This document shows positions 12,173-23,989 of a stretch of DNA of 64,000 nt, piece after piece. Position numbers and translations under genes: made by a program. Within the stretch, counting starts at the first letter, position 1. Each line of letters starts with the position of its first letter. Origin of the DNA: Zhengitettix transpicula (Eukaryota > Arthropoda > Insecta > Orthoptera > Tetrigidae); assembly GCA_037074705.1 (NCBI GenBank), contig CM073591.1, positions 95,098,532 through 95,162,531 of the forward strand, given 5' to 3'. The notes under the pieces were generated by a model. It did no database searches, had not been told where the DNA came from, and saw only the letters and a list, made by a program, of their open reading frames with translations.

Positions 12173-12637
12173 AAAACAATAATTCAAAAAACGTCTAAAT
12201 TTAATAGGTGTGGATAACAGGATTGCTTGTCCTATAACATTGCCACTTAGAATGCCTAAAACGAGTAGACTCAGAGATTTTTAAAATGAATAATGACACT
12301 TAAATGGATTGTTAAAATAAGAAACAAGAAAGTAGCGACGACAGGGGTACGTAAGTAAATTACAAAACCGCTGTTAATTGGAAACAGGATGTTTACTAGA
12401 TCACATTAACAAGTTTGATTGCCAAGGAGATGGTAGACACATACATCCAAGTTTAGTTAACGGAGTTATTGAAGGCTCAGTGAAAAGCAAGAATAGCAAG
12501 AAATAAATCAATCGTAGTATATAGATAAAATGTTAAGGTGGATATGGTGGATGCCATCTGAAGAGACTATATAATTCAACAAGATGGAGTAAGCAGCCTT
12601 TAGAATGATAACCAAAATAACTGTCAATGATTTTTTT

Positions 12638-12955
12638 AAGGGTAACAGGCTACATGAGGGTAATCCACATGGTGGCAACTCCCCTTTAATAGCATAGGAA
12701 GGGATCTGAAAGGGGGGATGCGAAAAGGCAGAGGAAGGTAGCCAAGGGTTAACTAGGGCCCCCGGACTATGGTTTATGGATCCTACCCGGCAATTCGCCT
12801 AAAAGTGATGCAGGGAAAACCCTAGAAAAACCTGCATCAGGTAGGTCGGGCATTTGGTACTTGTCCCACGCCCTTCCGATGGCGGGAGAGGGGTTAGCTG
12901 TGGGGTCGCAGCTTTCCCCTCTCCGTGCCTTGACCAGTTTAGGAGGCAGCTGGCC
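12638..12955 (-). repeat. GC-rich retroposon, copy C
   Basis: Same family as copies at 9341, 12083 and 22036. A T-run at about 12631-12637 marks the poly(A) side on the minus strand. It breaks off at CAGCTGGCCA near 12955, so it is 5' truncated in its own orientation. It faces copy B, about 465 bp away. Confidence 0.7.
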
Positions 12956-14000
12956 ATATTTAATTTTTCTCTTCAACTTGCTGTTAAAAGTTTATGTTTA
13001 TGAAAAGAAAACGTGATACAAACAACTACCAAATTAACAGTTATTTATAATCGCCCAACTTTGGTTTTCTCAAATCTGTTACCAATATTGTTATCCATAA
13101 AATTAATTTAGAAGTAGAATTACACTACCGAACGACTTTAATTTCTAAAACAGCGGAAAACTCTTTTTATAAACGTAAGAAAATATGATAGAATTTTAAC
13201 ATTTTCTAATTGTATAAAGAATTTAGAACATGTACCGCAATATATTTTGTTCCTTCAGAATAACATCGTCCTGTTATTTATTATCATTATCCGCAAAAAC
13301 CATTACTACCCTCGTTTCTTCGACTAGTATTCCTTAAGAATTTTTAGTTGCCTATATAGTTGCTATTTTAACGTATGAAATGAGTCATATTAAATTAAAT
13401 TTAAAAAAATGGCTCATTAATTGTTTGATGCAGCTTTGATCGATACAAGTATTTTCTGGAATGGTGAGAATCGGGAAACTGCACGATATAATTTGGACCT
13501 ACAAAAAAACACTAACATTGAAGGTCTGTCAAACTGTTTACCTACCTCGATGTGAAACACAGATTTCCTCCGGCTTATCACATCACAACACGTTTACGTA
13601 AAACTTGAATCACAAGACGGTGGCCTCTTTTTATCTTTTTATAGAAAAGCCTAAAGTGGCTGACATGTTAACGTAGAGCCGATACTGCGGAAGCTAGAAA
13701 CCTGACGTTTGGGATGTATGTATATATATTACGATATCTGTAACCACTAAGGAAATTCAACCCGTGAAGGGGTGAAATGGTGGTTGTAGGGATGAGTGGA
13801 AGTTTCAACAAAACTGGTTTAAGCGTCTTGATGCTAAAAGCTCCTACTGTTCTTAGTAAACTAGTGTTTGGGTTGACAGCTGCACTGTTTTCCAGAAAAA
13901 TAACTTTATGTCTTATCATCCACGGAATTTTATAGGTTACCACGACAATGTGCCATTTATTTGCTATAATAAACACCATGGAGAAATGTAGCCACATAAT
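12956..14000. other. Intergenic stretch, nothing recognised
   Basis: AT-rich sequence. A 109-codon minus frame at 13668-13997 has no domain I can name and no splice context. Confidence 0.45.
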
Positions 14001-14072
14001 ATCGTTTACAAAATTGAATGTAAGGACTATTCACTGCGTTATATTGGACAAATCAAACGTGCTTTTAAAACA
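14001..14072 (+). mobile_element. Penelope-like GIY-YIG endonuclease fragment
   Basis: The frame starting at 14001 reads IVYKIECKDYSLRYIGQIKR. This matches the start of a GIY-YIG nuclease domain of the Penelope-like type (VYKI.C.DC...YIG.T.R). Only this segment is recognisable. It ends just before the opposite-strand LINE tail. Confidence 0.55.
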
Positions 14073-14094
14073 GCAGGACTAAATACTATATTAC

Positions 14095-15880
14095 ATACCC
14101 TTACGGCCATCTGAGAGGCTTGGCATCTTTGAGAATAATAGCCCATTCCTCTCCGTCCACTTCGTTCCTTCTACTTCTTCAGACTTTTAACTCTCTTAGA
14201 ACCTTACTCAATCTCATTTTTGGTCTTTCAGTCTGTTATTATTAAAATTTGTTATCCAACATTAGTTATCCTTTACTTGTCGGTGTATTCACCATAAACA
14301 TTATCAAATTTCTCTTTGACAAAGGCTTTCATAACTTCATAACTATTGGTTTTTGTGTGGTTTAATTTAACTAGCTTTGTCACTGCTCTAGATTTAAAAA
14401 TGTGGTTTAGGCTATAACATATATTACAAACTGCAATCTAGCTTTAATGTCCCTATATTTTCAAATTCTAACTTTTCGAAGTGCATATCACTTGTGACTA
14501 GTTGCTTTCCCTTATCTGCATTTCTTGTAACCTTTTTACAAAAAGTTTTGTCTTCTCCAGATTTATAACTAGCTACAAACTGTCTTCTACTAGTAAATAT
14601 TCTTTTGGAGTTGATTTCACTATTTCGAATCATTTCATTCTGAAAGATAAACATGTCAGTTATAAAATCTTTCAAACCTTTTTTTAACCAGAAATGTGAC
14701 ACGTTTGGATTAGGATTTTAAGATTACTTCTCAAGTTGTCAAATTTATTACCTCATTTTAAGGTTTTATATAAGAACATTTGGACAAACAAATCACATAC
14801 TTGTTTGAAATTGATAATAAATCAGTTTTAAATTAAAATCATTTCTCAGCACAGAGCTGCTGATCGTTTGTGGAACGTCCTCTCTTCAATTTTCACTGGA
14901 GGTCTCCTAATGATTTTTCCTCATAATGGACTAGTCGTTCATAAAATAAATTAGTAAATATTTTATGCCACTGTGGTGTAGTGGCCTCACATTACAGAGG
15001 TTTCAGGTTCGAATCTTAGCATGGGCATGGATGTTTGCGCTCGTCCTGGTCACTAAAGCTGGGGTTAAGACACAGAAAATCGACACTTTGACCACGTGTC
15101 ACTCCTAAATCCAGAATGTGCCATGTAAGTAAGCTTGGTAGACCAAGGTCCTTAATGAGTTGTCGAGCCAAGTAGTAGTAGTAAATATTTTATAGCATAT
15201 ATTAAATAAGGATATTCCACTGTAATTCGAGCGTTGCAATTCATCTCCTTTCTTGTGTATTGGGCAGATCATCCAAAGAATCCAGTCTTCTGGCATCCTC
15301 AGTTGTCCATGCAACCTGGTTAGAAGTACATATTTCTCCCCTCAGGTTTATATCGTCACTTTTAATTAGTTCAGCACTTATTCCATCCCCACCAGATGCT
15401 TGAATATTTTTTAGTCTGCTTATGTATTTAAAAACATCTTCTTTTATTGGTCACGCATTATTTATGGTCCCTGTTTACGAGTTATTTATGGTCCCTGACA
15501 AGTAGCATCCTAACCTCCTTCTACTTCAGCATTTCCTGTGTAATTCAGGAGCTCATTTGAATTTTTTTTTCATCTTTCTTCATCTTCCTTCATTTACAAT
15601 AAGATAATTATTCTTTCCTCTACACCTTGTTCTTGATTGAAAACCTTTTTATTATTCCCTTGTTATCATATAGTATTTCCTTGTCTCATTCGGTTAATTC
15701 GATTTTTCAAGGCTCTCAATATTTTTCCTGCTGTAATAATTTTTCTTCCTTAGCTTTAGTGCTTCTCTTCTTTTATTTTTATATTCTTCCACTGTAATTC
15801 TTGTTGCTCTTATTTCCTCAAAATTTTTTAATGACATCCTCATCAAACCGTAATCATTCCGTACTCTATTTTTTCCTTAT
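14095..15880 (-). mobile_element. Decayed non-LTR retrotransposon (RTE/CR1-like LINE), split by a SINE
   Basis: Minus-strand reading, from right to left, gives a linker RITVEEYKNKRREALKLRKK (about 15800), then IQASGGDGISAELIK (RT domain start, usual AAG.DGI.AEL.K). Next is DWILWMICPIHKKGDELQRSNYS.GISL (15190-15300), then ERLVHYEEKSLGDLQ and RGRSTNDQQ. The C-terminal part continues with EDKT...VTRNADKGKQL (about 14520) and ends with GRPKMRLSKVL and EEWAIILKDAKP (about 14110-14230). Many stops and frameshifts make it inactive. The SINE at 14967-15180 interrupts it, and the reading frame resumes exactly on the other side. Confidence 0.8.
14967..15180 (+). mobile_element. tRNA-derived SINE with target duplication
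   Basis: A pol III A box (TGGTGTAGTGG, about 14973) and B box (GGTTCGAATC, 15006-15015) head a 210-bp body that ends in AGT repeats. It is flanked by a direct repeat of at least 13 bp, GTAAATATTTTAT, at 14954-14966 and 15181-15193. The size and duplication fit LINE-driven insertion. A fragment of the same body is at 19555-19601. It lies inside the LINE. Confidence 0.85.
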
Positions 15881-16439
15881 GAAAGTATATTTGCAGCTTC
15901 TTTCCCTGAGTTTTACCTATTTATTCTAGAAGCTAATTTCTCTATACGCATTTATGATTTATTTATTATCAGTACGCATACTTTATTTCAATTTTAATTT
16001 ATTCTTAAATTCTTCTGCTAGCATTTCATTTCTCTATATACTCTTATTGTTGATTTCTTGTCAGTATGCATAATTTCAATTTTTTATATTTTTTTAATAC
16101 CATCCCGAGATGTGTTAAACCTTGGGATTCTATATGTAAACTTAATTCACGCTGGAAAATGATTGGAGTTACAAAAACTTATTGCCAATCTTAAATTTTC
16201 AGTTTGTTCTTGAGTATTGTCTACCAATTTTTACTAAAGCATAGCAAGTATAATTTATATGGTAATTTTCTTTTATGAAACACCGTAGGGAGGCACGGCT
16301 ATTCGTATAGGCGACTGCTGGGTATTTTTCTTTTTAAATATATCAATACAAAACCGATTTTTATACACTGTAGGTTAATCGTTACTCTATAAAAACGTTG
16401 CAAGGAAGATGAATTCAGATTTGAAGTCGGCTGTTCAAA

Positions 16440-16880
16440 GCTTGATAGTTTATTAACGACTCATTGCATTCAAATGCAATGCACGTAAGATTCTCGTACG
16501 AGAGTCCTCAGCGGTACATTGTGAGTTTGTCATTATGATGCACCCTCGATCACAGTTAGCATCTGTAGTAATGTTTGTGGAGATGAATAGCGAGAAAGGC
16601 AAACAAGCCGACCGCCATTGCGGTGCTGTTGACGGTAACTGTTGAGGTCTGAAGTGTGTCGTCCCTGTCCCTCCTCTGCCGCTTCAGCCATCCGTGTAAC
16701 GACCTGTCAGTAACCTAATAATAATAGGCCCGCCCCAGAGTTATCTATCCGACCATCTCCAGCTGCTCGCCTTACTTAACCTTGCCCAAATTCTCGTCCA
16801 TTGCGACGATTGAGAGAAACTGGAGATCGGCGGTAAAACCGAATTCCTGGCGCGTTTCTAATAATCGCCATGTATTCTGA
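16440..16880. other. GC-richer non-coding island
   Basis: About 440 bp with many CpG dinucleotides inside AT-rich DNA, with no long frame and no match to the repeats in this window. It could be a regulatory element, an unannotated exon or an old insertion. Confidence 0.35.
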
Positions 16881-17561
16881 ACAAGAATTCACAAAAAAAA
16901 TATGACGTAGTGACGAGATGCCAGCGATAAAAAAATTATTCCTCCCTGCTCGGCAAATATAATTTTGAGTAAAATTAGTAAGAAGACTTATAATAATTAC
17001 CTATTAAACTTGATTCTTTCATTTTCCCTTATAATAATAACAATATTGTCATTCCGTTGAAGCCAAACTTCAAGGATGTGGAATGATGTGTCAGGGTGTA
17101 CAATTTTATTTTATTTTAATATGTAAATAATTGATTTATAGTGCTAAATTGTATACAATCATTCATTTATGTTGTTAATTAGACATGCTGCTTATTTACA
17201 ATCCTTTGAATTTGAACTAACGCTATAACATAAACTTTGATAGTTCAATAATTCATTCTGGCCACTAACAGTCATATAATAATAGTAATTGCTTATGAAA
17301 AAACAAATGACCATAATGAATATGATTAATATAGGCTGACCATTTACAATATAACTCAACTTTAGACACCCTACATCTCATATTCTTCCATAAATTCTTT
17401 TACTGAATAGAAGTGGCTAAGGATAAAGAAGGTAATTCAGCTCTAAATTGATTTTGTTTAATCGCTAAGTGTTTAATTCCTTATGGCAGTTTGTTAAAGA
17501 TAGATATGCCTCATTAATGAATACCATTTTTTGCTCTTCCTTCTCTTTTCAGACACTAGAG

Positions 17562-18124
17562 CAGTGTTTCCCAACCTTTTTGTTACCATGCCCCACCTAA
17601 ATCATTCTAATGTACCCCCCTCCTTTCTTTATAACGTATTCATATTTTTTATATTTAAAAATTGAATTATTTTTTAAAGAAATCTAATTTAAACTTGTGT
17701 ATCACAGTTGTTCTGTAGTATTAATTCTCTGTATAAATAAAGTAATAATTTATATTAATCTGATATTTCTAAACCTACCGCCAATTCGAGATTTTGTATG
17801 AAATTAGCGTTTTATTTCATTTAACACGCGTATTTGGCGCTAAGCTGCAATAAACAACTATTTAGCGCATGCCATAGTCATACAGTACGCACTATTCATT
17901 CACTAGACATAGTAAACAATAGTCTCTGAATACATCGTAGTAAATGTTATTCCAATCTTTCAAGTGTGGCTCTATAAAAAGAACAAAACTTACCGAATGC
18001 TTATTTGAAATTGAGATACTAACAATTTTTCCTTTTTTATAAGTTAAACCATAGCTAGCGGTTTTTAAATTCTAGACGAGCTCATTTTAGAATTTCATAT
18101 TGCCACCCGCGTTGGGAAACATCG
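17562..18124. mobile_element. hAT-type MITE, 563 bp
   Basis: Ends CAGTGTTTCCCAAC and GTTGGGAAACATCG form a 14-bp inverted repeat with two mismatches. An exact 8-bp target duplication, CACTAGAG, is at 17554-17561 and 18125-18132, the hAT signature. There is no transposase frame. The first 60 bp, including CCATGCCCCACC, are shared with the copy at 36018-36310. Confidence 0.9.
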
Positions 18125-18132
18125 CACTAGAG

Positions 18133-19554
18133 TCTAGTGACTTCATGACTAGACCAAAATTCCGATTGTACTTCCGGGATCCAAATTCATACAACGAAAC
18201 GTATTTGGCAACTAAACCATGTATCGTCCGACTGAAAACTAATTTCGGATCGAAAATAAAATTTTATTGGATAGGAAAAAGTGAAAGCAATGGTTTAGAA
18301 CACATGTTTATAAATCGATTTACATAAAAATGTTACAAGTTATGGAAATGAAAATTCATGGCCAAAGATTCATATTATTACTATGAATTTGATCTTAATA
18401 GTGCAAAAAGTGTTTATTTACATTTTAATAGTCCGTTTAATCATCGGATGTGGATTGAAGTGCTGGATCTATTTTGGAGAGATACCTGCGTTTTCTTGGA
18501 TTTTATTAATTGGAAGCTATGAAGGACTAAAACTGCTCCGATCAAAATTAAGCATATATTAAAAAATATTAATAATTAATCGCTTTACGTATTGAATTAA
18601 TTCAGTATATCTGTGGCTATGGAGAATTAGTATCCCATTTTGAGTTTCCTTGATTTAAATGAAATGTTTCCATATATAATTTCAACTAAAAGTATCGTAT
18701 ATTCTCATTTGTGGTGAATGTATCCCATGGGATGATTATACTAATTTTGGGAAAAGTTATTGTTCTTGTTGCCAGAAAAGATCTTGAACATTTAAATATG
18801 TCCAATCTGTGTACAGTCAAATGCAAACTACCCAGACGAATGTAAAACGTTGAGTTCCTAAATAACCTTCAAATTCCGCTGTTAATATAACATATATGAT
18901 AGGTGACCTCTCGCCGATTCCATTATCTTTGGACTATGGTCGCTGTACTTGCCATTAATTTGCATATTTGACACTTGAAACGTGTTATCTGTATTATGAC
19001 CAAACGATTCTCCCTAAGGACCCGACGTGCAAACTTCTACTGAAATCAGTCGCTAAACATAGTTCTCTCATGGAAACTGCATTTACTGCCTATTGGACCA
19101 TTTTGTCAAATCTGATAGTTTAGTGCAATAGTGACTTAAGAGAAACCTTCCGTTGACAACTGATATTGAGTAAAAGGCGGATTTTTGTCTTAAAAAAGAT
19201 ACGACTGTAACTGAAGCACGCGCTGTCAACTACAAATTCTGTGCAATCTCCGTGAATTATTATTGAGTTATTTGGAGAGATTGGAAACTTATGTTAGGAT
19301 TCCACCTGAAAAAATGTAAACAATTTGAGACGCCCAGGCTCATGTAACCTGCCTGTACGGCTACTATCACAATTACCCCGGTAATTGTATACAGTTTATA
19401 CTATCGTTTATTACCAGACTCGTGATTACTTGAAGGATGTTGCCGAGAAAAATAAGTGTCAAAACGTCCGCAATAGTCTTGTTGCCAATCTGAAATACAA
19501 ATGACTCTTGAGTAAAGTGAAACACTACATAGGATTTTTGAAGGGAATCACTAC
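18133..19554. other. Intergenic stretch, nothing recognised
   Basis: AT-rich sequence with no supported gene. The short frame at 18100-18327 overlaps the MITE end and has no domain. Confidence 0.5.
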
Positions 19555-19601
19555 CCTGACCACGTGTCACTCCAAAAAATCCAGAATGTGACATGGAAGA
19601 T
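19555..19601 (+). repeat. SINE fragment
   Basis: The stretch CTGACCACGTGTCACTCC followed by ATCCAGAATGTG.CATG matches the 3' half of the SINE at 14967-15180 (about 15087-15126). No A or B box is present. Confidence 0.6.
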
Positions 19602-20131
19602 GACATATGAGTAGTGAATACGTTCTCTTTCCATCTCAAACGAATTTGGATGTCCCTGTGAGTGACTGTCTGTATCAACAAAATTTTGTGGCTATTTTAC
19701 ATTTCTTTTTACATGAATCTGAGATGTACTGTGTCTGTTAACATTTAAGGCAAACTGAACAGTTTTAGGCTTCATCAATCTGCTGATCCAACCTAGCTCT
19801 TCACAAAAGTAATAGAATAATAATTCAATTATATGAGGACTATTAAAAATTGGTAAATTTACTTTTATAAATAGTAAAATAAGGTCTTATCTTTTAAAAG
19901 TTTTTTTTTCCAAAATTCTGCGTTTGTTAGCCAAGAATCTGTTGCAATCACAAATTCATTAAAAAAAGTCCATTTATGTTTATTACATTATTTATAAGAG
20001 TTTCAACCAGTTTCGATTTAAGGCCAAGTAATTCATTGTTGTATACACCAGTCATAGATTGTGCTAAAAAAAACTTTAATAGCAGTTGAACGAAAGAAAG
20101 ATCTTTGTCAAAATATATTCTTGTAAATTCT

Positions 20132-20185
20132 GCCTACTTCAAGGATAATTAAAAATTAACCTTTTTAATTATACTTGAAGTAGGC
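20132..20185. repeat. Near-perfect 54-nt hairpin
   Basis: Arms GCCTACTTCAAG plus ATAATTAAAAA pair with TTTTTAATTAT plus CTTGAAGTAGGC around a 6-nt loop, with one internal mismatch in 24 pairs. No promoter or other copy is visible. It may be a remnant of a small inverted-repeat element or a small-RNA precursor. Confidence 0.75.
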
Positions 20186-21600
20186 ATAAAATCCTTAAGT
20201 GCCATTAGATTTTGGAACTTTTTAAATTTATAATTTTTGTTCTTTATTGAGACTTTATAGCGATTAGATCTGAAAGATGATAAAATTAACGATTAATTAT
20301 GTTCTCTTTAAAATTAAAATTAAATGTTTCCTTCACGCCGTCTTGACGCTGTTGAAATTTATTCAGAAGCATTTTTATAGATTAGTATTAAAAAATAGAA
20401 TTTTCTCTCATAAATACTTGTAGCACTTAGTCTGAGGTGATAATATATTGTACCGTACACAACCTCCAGGAGATTGACGACAGACTGTATCTTTGGCTAT
20501 GTGAAATAAAATGTAGGAACTCATCTTAAATGTGAATCTTTAATAGGGTAATTACGTACGGATACACGATACCTGACGAATTATTTATGGACATGTTGAA
20601 ATGTTTTGTTGGTAACAACTGAGGCATCAGTGAAGCTATTAGTTGATGATGGAAGTCACTTAATTGAGAGCAGTGATCTAGGGAGAGACTGCACGGAGCC
20701 CATGAATAATTTAGATTCCCGGAGGGATACCGAAGCTCCCACAGCGACGAGGACCATCCTGCTACTTAAATCGCGGTGAATTTCTATGAGACCTCTATTG
20801 TAATGAGGGTTATTGCAGGAAAACATTATCACCCATTATTCAAGTAATTACCATACGGAAAAAAATTCTATTACGTATTTTAATTTAGTAGACGATATGG
20901 CTCCTAGTTAAGGAACAATATCTTTGTTGATAGATAAGAGAAAATCTAGGTATCATTAACATCTGATTATGGGAGAATGTGAAGTAACGCGAAGTATTGA
21001 AGTAAATTTCTTCTATGAAAGGTTCGACGGCGAAATACCTAAACTTTTGTGTTACGAACGTAAGCTGGACTGACCAATAAGACCTAAGTCACAGCCTACC
21101 ACATCAATGGCGTAGCACCAATCACAAACCGCCTTTTCAACGGCTGACAGAGAAAGAACATACATAAATTGTCTCATTTTTTTTAACTGTTGCACATGTT
21201 CTGCGATTATTTTCCTGAATTTCGACTCTTCAATCCAGTTCTGCGCCATTATGTTTTCATAATATAATATATTTCATCATACTGGGTCATAATATACATA
21301 TATAGGGGAAGAAATTAAATAGAAAGAACAACAAACGCGGATTACATTGATTTTGTGACAGAAAAATTTAACTTGTTGACTTTGTAAAGATCCAGAGGCA
21401 AAGAAGTTTTCTTCATAAATTGTGACTTTTGAAGTTCAATATTCATGAAAAATGCCCATGCTTACAGCCAGCCATCTATGACTTCGTTTTTTTCCTCAGT
21501 TTTTATTTAAAAATAACAGAAAATAGCTATTGATGAAAGATTTACAAATACAACGATAATAATTGATGAAGATTGAAAGTAAGATTTTCTTGAATCAATA
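20186..21600. other. Intergenic stretch, nothing recognised
   Basis: Unique-looking AT-rich sequence with a more complex patch at about 20540-20810. A 65-codon minus frame at 21052-21249 has no recognisable domain. Confidence 0.45.
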
Positions 21601-21607
21601 TTTCATC

Positions 21608-21900
21608 TTTTTTTTTTTTTTTTTGGGGGGGGGGGGTTGGGCCGGGTACTCGCAGAGATGTTACCTGAGGTCACATAAACCAATGGACACCCGTAACGGG
21701 AGCGAAAAGAATGAAGAAGATCAAAAATAGAATATTCTCTATATCTTGTAAAGACAACACGAATTGATCCTATAGTTGCGATCTCTGAGGGCACGGAATA
21801 TCGGTGGGATAAAAAGAATATCGTAGAGTGCAGCGATTGTTATCTTCTCTGGCGACTCACTGAAAAATGTTCTCGCACTGCAAACGCTCTCTCACGTAGA
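21608..21900 (-). repeat. Retroposon-like sequence ending in poly(C) then poly(A)
   Basis: On the plus strand, 17-18 T are followed by about 13 G (21608-21637), then 260 bp of moderate G+C. Read on the minus strand this is a transcript-like body ending in C-run and A-run. A 63-codon minus frame covers 21603-21794 without a known domain. It could be a processed RNA copy or a truncated retroposon. The right border is uncertain. Confidence 0.35.
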
Positions 21901-21939
21901 TTTATTATACATATAAAATAAAGTTTTTTGAAAAGGAAG

Positions 21940-21962
21940 CCTGCGAGAGGATTTCTCGCAGG
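21940..21962. repeat. Short perfect hairpin
   Basis: CCTGCGAGA and TCTCGCAGG form a 9-bp stem with a 5-nt loop, just left of retroposon copy D. No function can be read from it. Confidence 0.6.
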
Positions 21963-22035
21963 TGAACCTTCCCAGAGAGCTCTGGCGGGGGCTACCTTTG
22001 GGGATGCTCTCACATCTCTCTGGTTTTTTTGAACT

Positions 22036-22458
22036 AAGGCACCTCGGTCTGTTTTGAGAGGTGTATGTTCCGGGGTCGCAGACCTTGGGCATACGGCAAG
22101 AGTTGTCCGCTATTCCTATTGGAATAGTCGGCCAGCTGCCTCCTAAACAGGCCAAGGCATGGCGAGGGGTAAGCTGCGTCCCCACAGCAAACTCCTCTCC
22201 CGTCATCGGAAGGGCGTGGGACAAGTACCAAATGCCCGACCTACCCGATGCAGGTTTTTCTAGGGTTTTCCCTGCATTCCTATAGGCGAATGCCGGGTAG
22301 GATCCTTAAACCATAGCCCGGGGGCCCTAGTTAACCCTTGGCTACCTTCCACTACCCTTCCGCATCCCCCCTTTCAAATCCCTTCCTATGCTATTAAAGG
22401 GGAGTTGCCCAATGTGGATCACCCTCATGTAGCCTGTTGCCCTAAAAAAAAAAAAAAA
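22036..22458 (+). repeat. GC-rich retroposon, copy D (longest, with poly(A))
   Basis: The longest of the four copies. In this orientation it ends CTCATGTAGCCTGTTGCCCT followed by 15 or more A (about 22443-22458), so this is the sense direction of a reverse-transcribed RNA. One frame stays open for 74 codons (22061-22285), with GRAWDKYQMPDLPDAGFSR conserved in the related copies. This could be real past coding or simply GC-driven openness. No pol III boxes were found. Confidence 0.7.
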
Positions 22459-23029
22459 GTTTTTTGATTCAGAGAATGTGTGTTCTTCCTGCACCTCAGG
22501 ACAAAGTTCTCCCTCAACAATCCTAACATCACCAAAAGTAGAATTTAAGAGCAAAGGGTATCTCTGCACAAATTTATCTTTATTTTCTTGGAATACACAT
22601 TGTCACAAATTTCGAAACCAAAGACAACAAATATTTTCTATATTAGTGACAACTTAAAAAGTAATGAATAAAAACTTAAACGTAAATCTTGAACATTCAG
22701 GAATTATTGGCAGTGATTAATTAACATAAAAGAATGCGTGATATGCGAAACTTCATAGATTCAGGAATAGGAAAATGGTAGACTAAGTAATTGAAATATT
22801 TTTTTAGTTTTATTGAGTTGAAAATATTTTATGATTATTCAAGTTCAGGCCTGATTTATATAAAAGAAAAATGTATGTTACGCATACTCTCTTAAAGAAT
22901 GACAGTAAATTCAACCAAACATAAGCCTCTCAATCTATCAGAAAACACTGTCGAGGTAAGATACGTTTCTGGTAATAGGGTAACATTGAAAACTAATGTA
23001 AAGAATTTTGGAGGTCCTGGGATCTAATA
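22459..23029. other. Intergenic stretch, nothing recognised
   Basis: AT-rich sequence without a supported gene or repeat. Confidence 0.5.
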
Positions 23030-23380
23030 TCCACCACATTGGTTAAGTTGAAGTCCGTGTTCCTAGGAGGGGTGTGGGTGAAAACAATTGTTCAAAGCGG
23101 CCACATGAGTGTTAAATCCCTGTTTTTGTTACTGCTCAGATAAACCATGACACTCCCAGTTAGGTTCAAATTCAGCCCATTCAACACGGGGTGATAATTC
23201 GGAGTTTGATTGGATAGCAGTGACATTCACCGTGCCAGTTAAGTTGAAGATAAGCACCCATCGACAAGAGGTGGGGGGTGGGGGGGGGGTGGAAAGTAGC
23301 CTAAACTGGCCCCATATTAAGTGTTGAATTCATGGTGTTTTCAGTGTTGCTGAGGTGAGCAGTGACCACCTATAATCAGA
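23030..23380 (+). repeat. Degenerate tandem duplication, unit about 200 bp
   Basis: The block GGTTAAGTTGAAG near 23041 recurs as AGTTAAGTTGAAG near 23236. In each case a G-rich run, a GGCCACAT/GGCCCCAT block, a GTGTT(A/G)AAT block and a GCTGAG/GCTCAG-containing end follow. The second unit carries a long G-run (about 23272-23291). Divergence is high. Confidence 0.5.
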
Positions 23381-23989
23381 TTACGTCTCATGTTCACTCC
23401 CTATCGGAATGCGGTGGAATGAGAAGGGGATAATGATTAAATATTATAAATAATCAAGATATTTTGGTATAATATAAGATTGGGATAAATAAATTCCCCG
23501 AATCGCCGAGATGATGAAACGAAAAAAATTACGAGAAAAAACTAACATTAGGATCTAATAAATAGTTTCGGATTTCTAAGTTTAGGAGTGTCACACCCGA
23601 TGTTGTTTAAGTCCAATTTCAAACCATAACGGCATGGAAAGACGTGACAGAGTATAAGAAATATATGATAAAAATATCGGATTCCGCGGTTTTAGGGGAT
23701 CGTTAAATTTATTAGTAACAGACCCGACGTTATTTAAAGATGAGGAGATAGTGGAACAGTATTTTCCTTTTGGTGCCTCTCAACATTACTGATTTTGCTT
23801 TTAGCTAGTTTATCGATTAAAATCTGCAAGTAGTGTTTTAATTATTAAGGAGTTTATTTGACATCAACATTTTTCTCCCATACATAACTTTGTTTCTACT
23901 GTACATTAAATAAACCTTGTTCCCCGTCACATTGTTCGGATGTTATTCCAAAGTATGCTGCAACCTTATAGTTCGAGTTTAAGGGTTAG
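23381..23989. other. Intergenic stretch, nothing recognised
   Basis: AT-rich sequence with no supported feature. Confidence 0.5.

Noticed and set aside
13668..13997. 109-codon minus-strand frame
   Set aside because: No recognisable family; lies among decayed retroelements.
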